Assembly: GCF_945859685.1 (NCBI RefSeq)
Contig: NC_079149.1
Coordinates: 97,738,863 to 97,802,862, forward strand
Length of the DNA stretch: 64,000 nucleotides
Source: Eupeodes corollae
Taxonomy: Eukaryota > Arthropoda > Insecta > Diptera > Syrphidae
Reading direction: 5' to 3'
Part shown: in pieces, positions 22,741-34,535 of the stretch
Layout: the number at the start of each line of letters is the position of its first letter
Numbering within the stretch: the first letter of the stretch is position 1
Program-made: the position numbers and the translations under genes
The notes under the pieces: generated by a model
The model's database searches: none
What the model was told of the DNA's origin: nothing
Seen by the model: only the letters and a program-made list of their open reading frames with translations

Positions 22741-25489
22741 TGTCATTGACGAAGAGCGTAAAAATCAAGGAAGAAGAATTGCTCATGTTATTATTTTACC
22801 AACACATTTTACTGCTTTTAAGACAATGAAGTATTTTCCGTCTTATTTGTTGGTCATTCATACATCAAGTCCGTCGAAAATGAGTGTTGCAGACCTCCCT
22901 CGGATGCTCGAACTTGTTTAACATTAATCAAAATTGTGTATAATGTGGTAATTAAGGAATTTGTTTAACACAACAATTCCATTAAAAAACAATTGTTATC
23001 ACACTTAAAAACGATTATGTCCAATATTTGTAGAACGTAAAGTTTCTGGTTGTATTTAAAAAGAAACCACTCAATTAACAACTTGGTGTATTTTCTTAAT
23101 GAATTTATCTCAATATATTCTTTTCTTGAGACACTTTATTAGAAATACAAATTTATTCACCAGTACCATCCATCAACATTTTAACCGAAATTAATTTGCC
23201 ATCATCTAAACTCATTTCCCAAATAATTTTGTATTCTATTTTTATCTAAGCTTTCATTTCATATTGCTGTCTATCAATTATGTTTATCTGTGTTAAAGAT
23301 TAAGAAAAAAAACATGAATAAACACAAAGCAATAAAATCTCCATATAGTCAAGTCACTGATCCAATTCTTTCTTTTTTCGAGATCTTTATTTAAATTTGA
23401 AAAGAATTTACATAAAATTATTTTAAGCTATGAGAAGACTATAATTAATTTATCATCATTTGTCAATTAGCAAAAAAGTTGAAGTTGTTCGTCGTTGTTT
23501 CTTTTAAATTTGAATAAAGAAAAATAAATAGTTATCTACCAGTTCTCTAGATTAATTGACATAAAATGAATAATTACATATTTTGATGTGTATTTATATT
23601 CCCACAAAGTCCGACTGTAATCAAAGTACACATTTTTATATTTTACTCAATCAAGTAGATCAAAGAACCAGAACCGGTGATCATTAGTCCGTGAGATGGT
23701 ATCGTTATTTTTTTAGAAAACCAAGTTGTAACTTGAGTTCTGCGTGGTCATGGTAGGCTGAATAAAATTCGCCGGTATTGCGGCGGCCACCATATCATGA
23801 TAGTCAAAGATGTCAGTTTCGCCTAACACATGTTTAGATACGGGTCTATTCATTCAAATGCCATTGAACTCCCACGTGTTCCAACATTTGTATTCCTTTT
23901 TACTTCTTTTATCGTATCCAAATTAAAAAACTTCTAATTAGCCACGATGTTAAGTTAACAAAAAATAAAATAAAATAAAATTCAAATCATTCTTTCATCC
24001 GGAAGTGTGAACAGCAGGTTATGTCCGTTATAAAACAGCAACAGCGACACAGCGGACATCAGCAACAGCAGCAGCTGTCACATAGAAACCCAACACACCG
24101 GTTCGTGTTTGACATTTAATGATAAAATGGTCAAACAGTTAATTCAACGGATGTGTTCAAAGACAATGTTCATTTGATTTTTAATGTCCATACGTATAAA
24201 TTTAACTTCATTAGATCTTCTAATCATCAATGAGAGGTCCGTTCAATAGCGTGCTGTGAGTGTACCTTGCCCATGTCCAATACGTATTATGGTTGGGGAT
24301 GTCACTTCATTACGTATTGTAATGTTGTATCTATTATTCAATTATTATTGACCACTTTGACAAGAGAACCAAAGAGGTAACATTTTAAAAATGTATGTAA
24401 ATTGATGATGATTCACTATTCCATAAATTCTATTCTTTTCTCTCAAAAAACATTATTGACAGTTTAGCTTTTTTCGAATATGGTCGGTAGGTAAGTCATG
24501 CGTCAACCGACATTTTTACACACACTCGCACACACGAAACTCTACAAAAGAGCTAAGAGGATCCGGCTTGGCTCCTCGTTTGAATAATTCAACCATTTAG
24601 GATTCATAACAATTGTCTCATAAGAGTATATCCGGAATATTAATTTTTTCCTTTCTTCCTTTTTGTTTCTGTCAAATCCATAAATGTTAGTAGAAATGGT
24701 ATTTTATTCAAATTTTGTGAGTATGTGTGTGTGTTTGACTTCTGTCTTTTGTGTGTTAATGACATTTTAAACTTCACAATTTGACAGTTTACTCGAATAA
24801 TATTCGAAATCATTATAGATTCGAATGGAATTCGAAATTGAAATAATATTAAGTATTTATGTCAGACGAAAGTGATAATCATTTTTGTGGGTGAAGAGAA
24901 AAGGATATGGATGATAAAAAAATATTAAATTGCAATTTAATCAAATGGCATTTTTTTTATTGAATAAAATAAAATTGAAATTGTTGAGTTTTTGCAATGG
25001 AATGTGCGATGTGAGATGAAGCGAACCATATTTGGACTAGGAACGTGCTTCGTTTGTAAACAGTGGGGAAGTATTTATGGAAATTTTAAATAAAACACAA
25101 ATTTTAATTAAGTTCAATAACACTTGTGGGGTTATTGTGAATACAAATTTTCATGGAAATATTTACAATCTTCGGAACATTGAAAAAGTTTGGTTTAAGA
25201 GAAAAATTACAAGAGATTGTGTTTTCAAGCAAAATTAAGTAAGTCTTATACTTAAGGGAATAAGCCATACTATTAGTTTCACATGGAAAAATTGTATCGA
25301 TTTTATTTTTCTTTGAAAATTTGGAGCACGAATAAAATCAGGAATTAAATGTGTAGAGAAAGTTGGGTCTTATTTTTATTGACCAAGTTTAAAATTAGAA
25401 GGTACTATGAAGAATTATTGGAGCTTCCGAATTCCTTTGATGTCAGGTTTTAATTTTGACAACTGAATGACAAGAATTTGTTTTTCAAT
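22741..25489. other. AT-rich DNA, no gene recognised
   Basis: About 2.7 kb without coding signal. Patches of higher complexity are at 23680-23900 (GGTATTGCGGCGGCCACCAT) and 24030-24100 (CAGCAACAGCGACACAGCGG, CAGCAGCAGCTG), which could be regulatory or leader sequence. TACGTATTATGG and TACGTATTGTAATG words occur at 24280-24325. There are short GT runs near 24720. Confidence 0.5.
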
Positions 25490-27640
25490 TTTGTCGCTCA
25501 TGTTCCGAATTTCGATCGAAAGTAAATTGAAATCACTTTTCAACTGCATGTTTTTCAATTCAATCGATTTCGAAAACTTCGATATTGCTTCGAACTGTCA
25601 GAACTGGAAGAATTTTACTAAATCCTTTTAAATATTGAGCCTAGAATTTCCAAATTTCGATGGAAAGTGAATTCAAGTCACTTTTCAACTGTATGTTCTT
25701 CAATTCGATCGATTTCGAAAACTTCGATATTGCTTCGAACTGTCAGAATTGGAGGAATTTTACTAAATACTTCAAAATATTAAGCCTCCCATGTTCCAAA
25801 TTTCGATGGAAAGTGAATTGAAGTCACTTTTCAACTGTGTGTTCTTCAATTCGATCGATTTCGAAAACTGCGATATTGCTTCGAACTGTCAGAATTGGAG
25901 GAATTTTGCTATATGCTTCAAAATATTGAGCCTATCGCCCATGTTCCAAATTTCGGTCGAAAGCGAATTGAAATCACTTTTCAATTTCACGTGAAATTAA
26001 ACTACACGTTCTTTAATTCAATCGATTTCGAAAACTTCGATATTGCTTCGAACTGTCAGAACTGGAGTAATTTTACTAAATCCTTCAAAATATTAAGCCT
26101 ATGGCCATGTTTCGAATTTCGATCAAAAGTGACTTAAAATTACTTTTCAATTTCAAGTAAAATGAATTTGCATGTTCTTCAATTCAATTTGATCGATTTC
26201 AAAAACTTCGATATTGCTTCGAACTGTCAGAACTGGAGGAATTTTTATAAATCCTTTAAAATATTGAGCCTATCGCCCATATTCCAAATTTCGATGGAAA
26301 GTAAATTGAAATCACTTTTCAATTGCATGTTCTTCAATTCAATCGATTTCGAAAACATCGATATTACTTCGAACTGTCAGAACTGGAGGAATTTTAATAA
26401 ATCCTTCAAAATATTGAGCCTATCACCCAAGTTCCAAATTTCGATCGAAAGTAAAATGAAGTCACTTTTCAAAATGAATTTGCATGTTCTTCAATTTGAT
26501 CGATTTCGAAAACTTTGATATTGCTTCGAACTTTCAGAACTGGAGGAATTTTACTAAATACTTCAAAATATTGAGCCTGCCGCCCATATTCCAAATTTCG
26601 GTCGAAAGCGAATTGAAATCACTTTTCAACTGCATGTTCTTCAATTCGATCGATTTCGAAAACTTCGATATTGCTTCGAACTGTCAGAATTTTACTATAT
26701 CCTTCAAAATATTAAGCCTATCGCCCATAGTCGAAATTTCGATCGAAAGTGAATTGAAGTCACTTTTCAATGTCACGTGAAATGAATTTGCATGTTCTTC
26801 AATTTCATCGATTTCGAAAACTTCGATATTGCTTCGAACTGTTAGAATTGGAGGAATTCTACTAAATCCTTCAAAATATTGAGCCTATCGCCCATGTTCC
26901 AAATTTCGGTCGAAAGCGAATTGAAATCACTTTTCAATTTCACGTGAAATCAAAATGCATGTTCGTCAATTCGATCGATTTCGAAAACTTCGATATTGCT
27001 TCGAACTGTCAGAACTGGAGGAATTTTAATAAATCCTTCAAAATATTGAGCCTATCGCCCATGTTCCAAATTTCGATCGAAAGTAAATTGAAATCACTTT
27101 TCAACTGCATGTTCTTCAATTTGATCGATTTCGAAAAGTTTGATATTGCTTCGAACTGTCAGAACTGGAGGAATTTTACTAAATACTTCAAAATATTAAG
27201 CCTATCGCCCATGTTCCAAATTTCGGTCGAAAGCGAATTGAAATCACTTTTCAATTTCACGTGAAATTAAACTGCATGTTTTTCAATCGATTTCGAAAAC
27301 TTCGATATTGCTTCGAACTGTCAGAACTGGAGGAATTTAACTATATCCTTCAAAATATTGAGCCTATCGCCCATGTTCCAAATTTCGATCGAAAGTAAAT
27401 TGAAATCACTTTTCAACTACATGTTCTTCAATTCGATTGATTTCGAAAACTTTGATATTGCTTCGAACTGTCAGAATTGGAGGAATTTTACTAAATACTT
27501 CAAAATATTAAGCCTATCGCCCATGTTCCAAATTTCGGTCGAAAGCGAATTGAAATCACTTTTCAATTTCACGTGAAATTAAACTGCATGTTTTTCAATC
27601 GATTTCGAAAACTTCGAAATTGCTTCGAACTGTCAGAACT
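25490..27640. repeat. About 14-copy satellite with 150/162-bp higher-order units
   Basis: The anchor GATATTGCTTCGAACTGT (or a one-base variant) occurs at 25581, 25726, 25872, 26039, 26210, 26360, 26517, 26667, 26825, 26992, 27142, 27304, 27454 and 27616. Early steps vary (145-171); from 26992 they alternate strictly 150, 162, 150, 162. The longer monomer carries an extra TTTCACGTGAAAT palindrome. Each monomer also has ATCGATTTCGAAAACTT and GTTCCAAATTTCG. Open frames at 25791-27576 that read through several monomers are by-products of the repeat and not a gene. Confidence 0.95.
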
Positions 27641-29384
27641 GAAGTTTCATCCATTTTTATTTTGTTTCTGAAGTAATTTTTGAAGATTGATGTAATATTT
27701 TTATGGGCAATTTTAAGTGCAAAAAAGAAGCAGAATTCAAGACGAATTTTGCGAGACAATTGAAATATATTGGATTCGTGTTTCAAGCTATAAGCGACAG
27801 TTCTTAATGTCAACATTTGACCACATTTGTTCGGTTCCAATAAGAGCTTTAATTTTGAATAGCCCGCTATTTTGGCAGCTGTCAGTTTTGTAACTGTCAT
27901 CTTTGACATTTGACAAGTACAAACAATGCCATTACTAAGAATAGAAAGATGACATTTCAACAACGCAATGAATTCGTTAAAATTAGCATAAAAGTGGTGG
28001 TAAATATTTTCCACAGTCACTTCTGCAAGAAAAGTTTTTGACAGCTTAAAGGTTTGTCTAACCCACTGTTTATCATGGTCATTCGTCTTTCTGCTTAGTA
28101 GTTTTTTTTTTTTTAACTTTAGAGATAGAAAAACCATAAAAAGTAATTTTATCGTTGTACTTGTTGTTGCTGTCTAATGTCCATTCGATATTCGCATACA
28201 CAATCATTTTGTTGATAGTTTCTAGTTACAAATATTTTTACAACCAATAAAATGCAAATCAATTGAAAAATCGCAATGAGTTTTTTTTTTATTACTCAAT
28301 TTTATTATTGTTGAAAACTAACAACAACAACAAAATAAAGAAAAGAGGAAGACTATACTCGAGTTAAAAGACCACCGGACTTGAAATTGATTGTAGCCGC
28401 GAACGTTTAACGATTTTGTACAACATGAGCTTGAGCTGAGCATAAGTATGTACGATAAAGTATGAAGAAAGACCACCAAGAGTGTTTTATGGGGAATTTG
28501 ATGGTTTGAGGTTGTGTCTTCGCTTCAAAAATGATCGTACATTTATTACTGAGTATTTATTTATTTATCAAATAATGAGAATCATCATTAATGAACGTAC
28601 ATTTTTAAGAAAATTAAGTCCATAAACCCTAAGGAAGCTATTTAAATTTTATTATTTCTTTAATCATTCTTGTTTGTTGGTTTAGAATTTCCTGCTCAAG
28701 ATTAGAATGATCGATCATTAATGGTGTTATTTGATCTTATTGTAATTCAGTCAACATTCTAAGGCAGTTGAAAGGAACATTTCCACAGAAATGTGTAAAT
28801 AATCAACAAATTTTGAATCTTTTATTGTTTATTTTGACAAGACAAACGACTTCCCGCTCTTTTGATCGATAGCAGAATAAAACTTTTGGTTTGTTGTTAC
28901 TTGTAAACATAAATTCAAATAATTACTCCGATTACAGGAGTCAACTGGATCTACTGACCTTCGTTGTAAAACTTAATTCGCCAGATTAACTACATTGCCG
29001 ATTCCTAACACTGCCTTATAATTTCCAAAAACTTGACTATCGACCCTGGCAGTTTCTGCCCTGCTCAAAGCATTTATGACATCCCAGATGATCTCTACGT
29101 GTATGTTTCTATGTTGACTTGTCTTCTAGAGAAAAATTTTAAAGAACCTTTTGTTAAGGGTTTAACAATTTACTAGTTAGCAATTTATTTAGCGACTCCA
29201 AAATTTTAAACCTTTATTTTTGTTTTGATCACTGGTTAATTGCTATTTGCATTTTATGAAAAAAGTATCCAAACATGTCTAAAAAGTGACAGATAGAAAT
29301 ATTTTAATCACATTTAAATGAATTCAAGGCATCGAGAGTAGACAATCTTAATAAAATGCTTAAAAGGTTGCAATTTCAGTAATA
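27641..29384. other. AT-rich DNA with a dispersed CAGCTGTCA repeat
   Basis: No gene is recognised. A member of a dispersed repeat family sits at about 27877-28030: GGCAGCTGTCAGTTTTG, a CTGTCATCTTTGACATTTGA motif, then CATTTCAACAACGCAATGAA. Related copies occur at 1593, 47692 and 56930-58080. The 180-codon minus-strand frame at 27595-28137 overlaps this repeat and the satellite edge and lacks any domain. Confidence 0.5.
29383..29384. repeat. TA target duplication, left, of Tigger/pogo element
   Basis: A TA dinucleotide directly precedes the left terminal inverted repeat, matching the TA at 31707-31708. TA duplication is universal for the Tc1/mariner/pogo superfamily. Confidence 0.85.
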
Positions 29385-29669
29385 CAGTACACTCGCGATA
29401 CCAAAAACACCGTCTTACGTGAACCCCGGCTAAAGTGAACACTTTTTTTTACATTGACTACGCTGTAGCGTGAACAGTGTGTGAAAGCCCAATAACGTGA
29501 ACAACTTTTAAATACGTTTGACATAAAAAACATAGCTTCCTTTGATGGTTTTTCAAATCGTTTTACTGAAACGGGAATCCTGATAACGATTTTCCAGGTA
29601 TTCTTTAGTTTGGTATTTGTCTTAGTGCGCGGTGTTGGTTTGGCGTAATCAAAAAGATTTTCTTGAAAA

Positions 29670-31233
29670 ATGTCGCAAAAAGGACTAAAATTCTTGACTT
29701 TGAAGGACAAAGTAAGTGTTTCAGAAAGATTAAAAGGAGGATCAAGCGTAACCAGCTTAGCAAATCAATACAAAGTTGCAAAAACAACAATTTGCGCTAT
29801 CAACAAAAAATCGGAGAAAATTTTAAAATGTGTTAACAATACATTTTCTGGACCTGGAATGCGGAAGACCATGAAGCGTTCCGAACTAACTAAAATGGAA
29901 AAAGCTCTTTACCATTGGTTTTTCAAACAGCGAGAAAAAATTATCCAGTCAATGGATTGATGGTTAAGAAAAAAGCTAAATTTTTCCATTCAAAAATTAA
30001 TGAAACTCAGGGCGATTTTAATGCTACTGACGGATGGTTGCAAAGATTTAAGAAGCATTATGGTTTGTGTTTTATCAAAACAAGTGGTGAAAAGTTATCT
30101 TCTAGACCTGAACTTGTGGACCCTTTCAAAAACAAGCTGCAAGCCAAAATAAAAGAGCTAGGTCTATCTCATAATCAAATATACAATGCGGATGAATCTG
30201 GATTATTTTGGAAGCTGCTTCCTGACAAGACACATGTATCATCTGAAGAAAAAATAAGCTCCTGGCATAAAAACGGAAAAACAGCGAGTCACTTTTCTTG
30301 CTTGTACAAACGCAACAGGAGTCAAGTTTTTAGTGATTGGAAAGGCAAAAAATCCTCGCTTTTTTAGGAATTTTAAATCTCCTGTTGACAACAGTTGCTC
30401 CAAATCGTCAGCTGCTAATTTAAAAAAAAAAAACTGGTTTCATCATTCTTTCGTACCACAGGTAGGAAACAGATTGCAATTTTGCATCGATTTCAAATGT
30501 TTTCATGTGTAGGTCAGAACATTTTTAAAATACCAAGGGTTGCCCACCAAAGCTCTTCTTTTAATGATAACACTCCATCTCACCAATCCGAAAACGAATT
30601 TACATCTGAGGACGGGTTAATAACTGCGATGTTTATGCCGCCGAATGTCACGCCGCTCATACAGCCGATGGACCAAAATGCTATAAGACTAACAAAACTT
30701 TTCTACAGAAATATTCTTCTGGCATCAATTGTGGCCGAAAAAACTGATGTTATAGAAGCATTAAAAAAATTGACGTTAAGAGACGCTATTTGCTATTTAA
30801 ATTCGAGTTGGCAACGTCTTGAAGAAGAAACAATAGCAAAATGCTGGACGAATATTTTAGCTCAATAAGAAATGAAAAAGACTCTGAAGAGGATATCCCA
30901 CTAGCTGTTTTGAGAGGAAGAATTTGTTCACCAATCAACTCTTAGAGGAACGTACACTAAAAACTTTTTCACGCAGCTAATCCAGAGGTTTGAACATTTT
31001 CTCTTGTGTATAGAAAAACATTTGATTCGATTTGTGCCCTTCTATGTAGATCATTTTTTCGGTTGCTGATGTCCATGAATGGAATGAAGATCTTCTAAAC
31101 GACACCGAAACGAAGGAGGTTTTGATCAGTGACGAATGTGAAAGCGAGGACAGTACTCTGGAAACAGCACATACCATAATAGGGCCTAGGGAGCAATCGA
31201 CTTTTTCAATAACGACTTCACGAAAAGGATAAC
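29670..31233 (+). pseudogene. Tigger/pogo transposase, frameshifted
   Basis: The N-terminus (29670-29957) has the pipsqueak/CENP-B-type helix-turn-helix (TLKDKVSVSERLKGGSSVTS...QYKVAKTTICAINK). A frameshift near 29957 leads to the CENP-B-like second domain (NATDGWLQRFKKHYGL) and the DDE core. Catalytic aspartates are visible in YNADESGLFWKLLP, in FNDNTPSH and in PLIQPMDQNAIRLTK. Frames break again near 30365 and 30480, and after 30868. An acidic tail, around VHEWNEDLLNDTETKE, is typical of the family. The catalytic triad is preserved but no continuous frame remains. Confidence 0.88.
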
Positions 31234-31314
31234 GCATTGCTTTCAATAATTTCAATGCAATTACATTTTTTTTATATACATTTGCATTTGAAATAAAAAA
31301 AAATATGAATTTTT

Positions 31315-31570
31315 AATAAATATGATTTAATATCATGAAAACGAAATTTGTATTTAAAATCATGAAAATGAAAATAAACCAGCATAGAAAATGAAATTTG
31401 TATTTAAAATCATGAAAGTGAAAATAAAAAAAACCAGCAAAGGTGGTCATCTTCTGATGAGCCCAACCATTACATCGGGGCGAAACGCATATATGCTGGT
31501 TTATTCTTATTCTCATTTTCATGATTTTAAATAAAAAATTCATTTTCATGATTTTAAATCATATTTATTA
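31315..31570. repeat. Long inverted repeat with hammerhead-ribozyme-like core
   Basis: The left arm (about 31315-31388) and the reverse complement of the right arm (about 31495-31570) match over some 70 bases, both starting AATAAATATGATTTAA and ending ATAAACCAGCATA. The left arm is followed by a second partial copy of itself (to about 31440). The centre holds CTGATGA (31454-31460), G-CCC pairing with GGG-C as a 4-bp stem, then GAAAC (31482-31486), which is the order of the hammerhead catalytic core. The other two stems are not canonical. It may be a nested MITE- or Penelope/retrozyme-like element. Confidence 0.7.
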
Positions 31571-31706
31571 ATATGTCAAATTTTAGTTGAAAGAAAGTTC
31601 TAATTTATTTTTAAAGTTTTAAGAACTACACCTTTGTCCACATGAACAATTTGGATAACGTGAACACGCTCGGTTTCTAATAGTTCACGTTACCGCGAGT
31701 CTACTG

Positions 31707-31708
31707 TA
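31707..31708. repeat. TA target duplication, right, of Tigger/pogo element
   Basis: TA directly follows the right TIR (ending CGAGTCTACTG), completing the duplication begun at 29383-29384. Confidence 0.85.
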
Positions 31709-31721
31709 GTAGTTAAGTGAT

Positions 31722-31840
31722 GCAGGGCTTGTAACCGACTTTCGTTAAATTTACTTTCGTTGGATTTGTCAATATAAGCAAAATTTTGTAAAATAATTGA
31801 AATTGTCACTTTAGCTTATTCGCTGATGAATTCTGAAATA
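31722..31840 (-). repeat. Dispersed repeat, same family as 39.3-40.1 kb
   Basis: In reverse complement this stretch matches the start of the duplicated segment at 39360-39470: GCTAAAGTGACANTT, AAATTATTTTACAAA, GCTATATTAACAAATCCAACG and a shared TGCCCTGCA end. The copy is short and diverged. It lies directly beside the Tigger right end, so the transposon landed in or next to this repeat. Confidence 0.75.
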
Positions 31841-32399
31841 GGGGTAAATATTATATTTTTCTTACGTTCTTTAATTTTGGTTCGAAATCAACGATGACAT
31901 TAGCGGACGTACCTAAAAAAGAAAGAAAAAAAGTGTTATTTATTTGAAAAACCATAAAATATTATTTTTAAGATTAATAAATAAAGAGTTGTCAAGATTT
32001 ATGTTATCAAGTAAAAATTCCCAGTTTTTTTTTTAAACTTTTCATTAACCAAACAAATAAGACAAAACCAGCAAGCTAAACAAAATTTAAGTCATTTAAC
32101 CCGTGACGAAATAAACGTACATAGATTAAAGTCACTTTGTTAATAATACATTGTGGACCATTCAGTGGTTTCTTTTTAAATAAAAACTGACGGAAAGTCG
32201 AAATCACACATACTTGGGACGATATGAGTTGTTTTGCTATAGATTATTATTTAAAATATTGAACATTTGTTCAATTACAAGTACTTAGTTATTTATTATT
32301 TACACGTAGTAATTGTAATTCAAAAAAATGAGGCTTGTATGCGACCCACACTGATAAATTCCAATCCCGTCTTTCGATTTCTCTTGCAAACATTTTTGG
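31841..32399. other. AT-rich DNA, nothing recognised
   Basis: No gene, tandem repeat or transposon terminus was seen between the dispersed repeat and the start of LINE homology. Confidence 0.5.
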
Positions 32400-34203
32400 A
32401 AATTTATTAACACAGACAAAATTAACTGGATTACCAAATTGTTGATTTGTCAACCATAAGCAATCTTTTTGCTGATTATTTTGAGTCAGTATATTCTCTT
32501 ACATCACCTAATGTACTTCCACAGTTTTCACCACCTAATGTTGTTGATGTCGGTAGCATTATTTTGAGCATAATGGAAGTATCTGAAGCCTTAAGAGTAT
32601 TAATGAAAATAAAAGAGCTGGACTGGATAGTATTTCTCCTAAGATCATTAAAAAATTTGCAACATCTCTCGCGATACCCCTTTGCTTTATTTTCAATATT
32701 TCCCTGCGAACTGGTCAATTCATACATGAATGGAAAACATCTTTCATCTATCCAATTTTCAAAGCAGGATCGAGACAAAAAGTATATAACTATAGACCAA
32801 TTTGTAAGCTATCTGTAATTCCAAAAATATTTGAAAAGATTGTTTGTGATACTTTATTTTTTTACGGTTTCGTGTCAGGCAGATCAACAACTTCTAATCT
32901 TACTGTAATTCCATAGTAAAAGGTTTTGATAAAGGTTTTCAGACAGACATAGTTTTCACAGATTTTGCTAAGGCCTTCGATAGGGTAAATCATGAAATTC
33001 TTGTTCATAAACTTTCTTTGCTGTTATTCCATTCTCATTTTTTAAAATGGATAAGCTCTTATTTGAGCAACAAGACTCAATTCGTCAAAATAGATAAATT
33101 CAAATCTAAAGCTATCAAAGTAACATCAGGTGTTCCACAGGGGAGTCATATTGGACCCTTGTTCTTTATACTTTTTATAAATGATATTCCTGATACTTTT
33201 AAATTTTCTAATTATTTATTGTATGCTGATGATGTTAAAATTTTTAAAACCATTAAATCTGTTGATGATTGTCTATTATTGCAAGAAGATCTAAATGAAT
33301 TGGCATTGTAGAGTAATAGAAATTTACTCTTTCTGAATGTCTCTAAGTGTCAAAGTTTTACGTGTTTTAGAAGAAAATCTTACATTTTGTTTGATTACTC
33401 AATTAAAGACATTGTTTTTTAAAAAGTTACTCAAAAAAAGACTTAGGATTGATATTGGATCATAAACTTTCTTTTAATTTCCACATTGATTTTGTAAATA
33501 AAGCTTATAAGATGCTCGGCTTTGTACGAAGGAACACAAAGGAATTTACTGATCCTTACGCTCAAATGCCTTTACTCAGCCTTTGGCAGATCAAATCTTT
33601 AGTATTGTAGTGTTGTTAAGAATCCGTACTATAACACTCATTCCTTAAGAATAGAAAGAGTGCAGAAATCCTTCACTAGATATGATTTTACTAAGCTTAA
33701 TTGGAGTATTGTTAGACCTCCATATCCTGTAAGGTGTCAGCTCTTTGGTATGCAAACGCTTGAGTTAAGAAGGAGATATTTTGATGATGGTAAAAGATAT
33801 CTTATGTAACCACATAAATTGTTCTTATTTGCTTGAATGTATTAATTTGTATTTTCCTTGCAGAAGTTTCTGTATGGTTTTCTACCTACGTGATGATTTT
33901 TTTAGAAGCAACTACAGTAGGAAAGAAGGAATGAACCCATATCTCGTTCCATCAAAGTGACAAATAGTGTTTTACACCCCATTGATACATATATTTCAAC
34001 TCTGTTCAAGAGATAGTTTTAAAAGATATGTCATGCTTGTTTTGCTAGTATCTAATCAACACATAGTTACTTAATTTCATATTTATTTATTTATTTATTT
34101 ACTAACGCCGATTGTACATATTTATACATATTTATTATATAAGTAGTAATATATAAGAGATTGTAAAACTCTGCTTGATGAAATAAACTAAACTAAAAAA
34201 AAA
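32400..34203 (+). mobile_element. Degenerate Jockey-type LINE (family C)
   Basis: The plus-strand copy begins in the region upstream of RT (FADYFESVYSLTSPNVLP at about 32465) and ends near 34203 after CTTGATGAAATAAACTAAAC and an A-rich tail. The 5' end is not sharply defined. In between are RT and thumb pieces in several frames. No target duplication was identified. Motif wording differs from families A and B, so I treat it as a separate family. Confidence 0.82.
32447..33815 (+). pseudogene. Reverse transcriptase of LINE C, multiply frameshifted
   Basis: Recognisable segments are TDFAKAFDRVNHEILVHKL (motif A, about 32960), ISSYLSNKTQFVKIDKFKSK, TSGVPQGSHIGPLFFILFINDIP and the intact active site LLYADDVKIFKTI, all within 33018-33311. 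A stop at 33311 follows NELAL. Later pieces are KKDLGLILDHKLSFNFHIDF and a SIVRPPYPVRCQLFGMQTLELRRRYF tail near 33700-33780. The fingers region before motif A is badly damaged (32660-32940). Catalytic aspartates remain, but stops exclude activity. Confidence 0.85.
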
Positions 34204-34535
34204 CTAAAAGTCTGTTGGTTTTCGTGTTGGGTTAAAAAAGTTGCCAGTTGAGTTATTCTTAAAAAATTTAAAATTACAAATTATATTTTCTATACAAAAA
34301 AAATAGTTTAGTTTAAAAAACTAGTTTTATTAAATAGATTTAAAGTCGAAAACAAATTTTCACCAATTTTAGTAGCATTTGTTAAATTTTTACAAATTGT
34401 ATGAATGAAATTAATTTGAGAGATATCAAGAACCGAACATCAAATTTGCGTACTATTTTTTGTAGATTTTATTTTTTTATGAAAAAACAGACTGTTGGAT
34501 TAAACAAAAAAAAAAAACTACTGATTTTTTTTTTT
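34204..34535. other. AT-rich segment of a dispersed repeat
   Basis: The segment around 34343-34395 (AGTCGAAAAC...CACCAATTTTAG...GCATTTG) resembles 62103-62140, showing a shared dispersed repeat. It flanks the 3' end of the next LINE, which may have inserted into it. Confidence 0.45.

Larger units (their letters stand above)
29385..31706 (+). mobile_element. Tigger/pogo DNA transposon, full-length but inactive
   Basis: Both ends are present. The left TIR starts CAGTACACTCGCGATA; the right end in reverse complement reads CAGTAGACTCGCGGTA, 14 of 16 matching. Subterminal GTGAAC words are repeated at both ends (for example near 29420, 29435, 29470, 29495 and, inverted, near 31640-31690), probable transposase-binding sites. 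Length (2.3 kb) and gene order fit the family. The transposase is frameshifted, and a long inverted-repeat insertion lies between the gene and the right TIR. Confidence 0.92.

Noticed and set aside
25791..27576. Several plus-strand open frames coding a repetitive Phe/Asn/Ser-rich protein
   Set aside because: They fall wholly inside a satellite array and follow its monomer; frame continuity comes from unit lengths divisible by three, and stops appear wherever the palindromic insert occurs.
27595..28137. A 180-codon minus-strand gene
   Set aside because: It overlaps the edge of the satellite and a dispersed repeat, has no domain, and is Lys/Phe/Leu-rich as expected of random AT-rich DNA.
28920..29110. 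Possible LINE fragment upstream of the Tigger
   Set aside because: The sequence is of higher complexity, but no RT or endonuclease motif could be read in any frame.
31445..31452. GTC as the hammerhead cleavage site with a type III fold
   Set aside because: Only five bases separate it from CTGATGA, too few to form stem I, so a canonical type III ribozyme is not supported.
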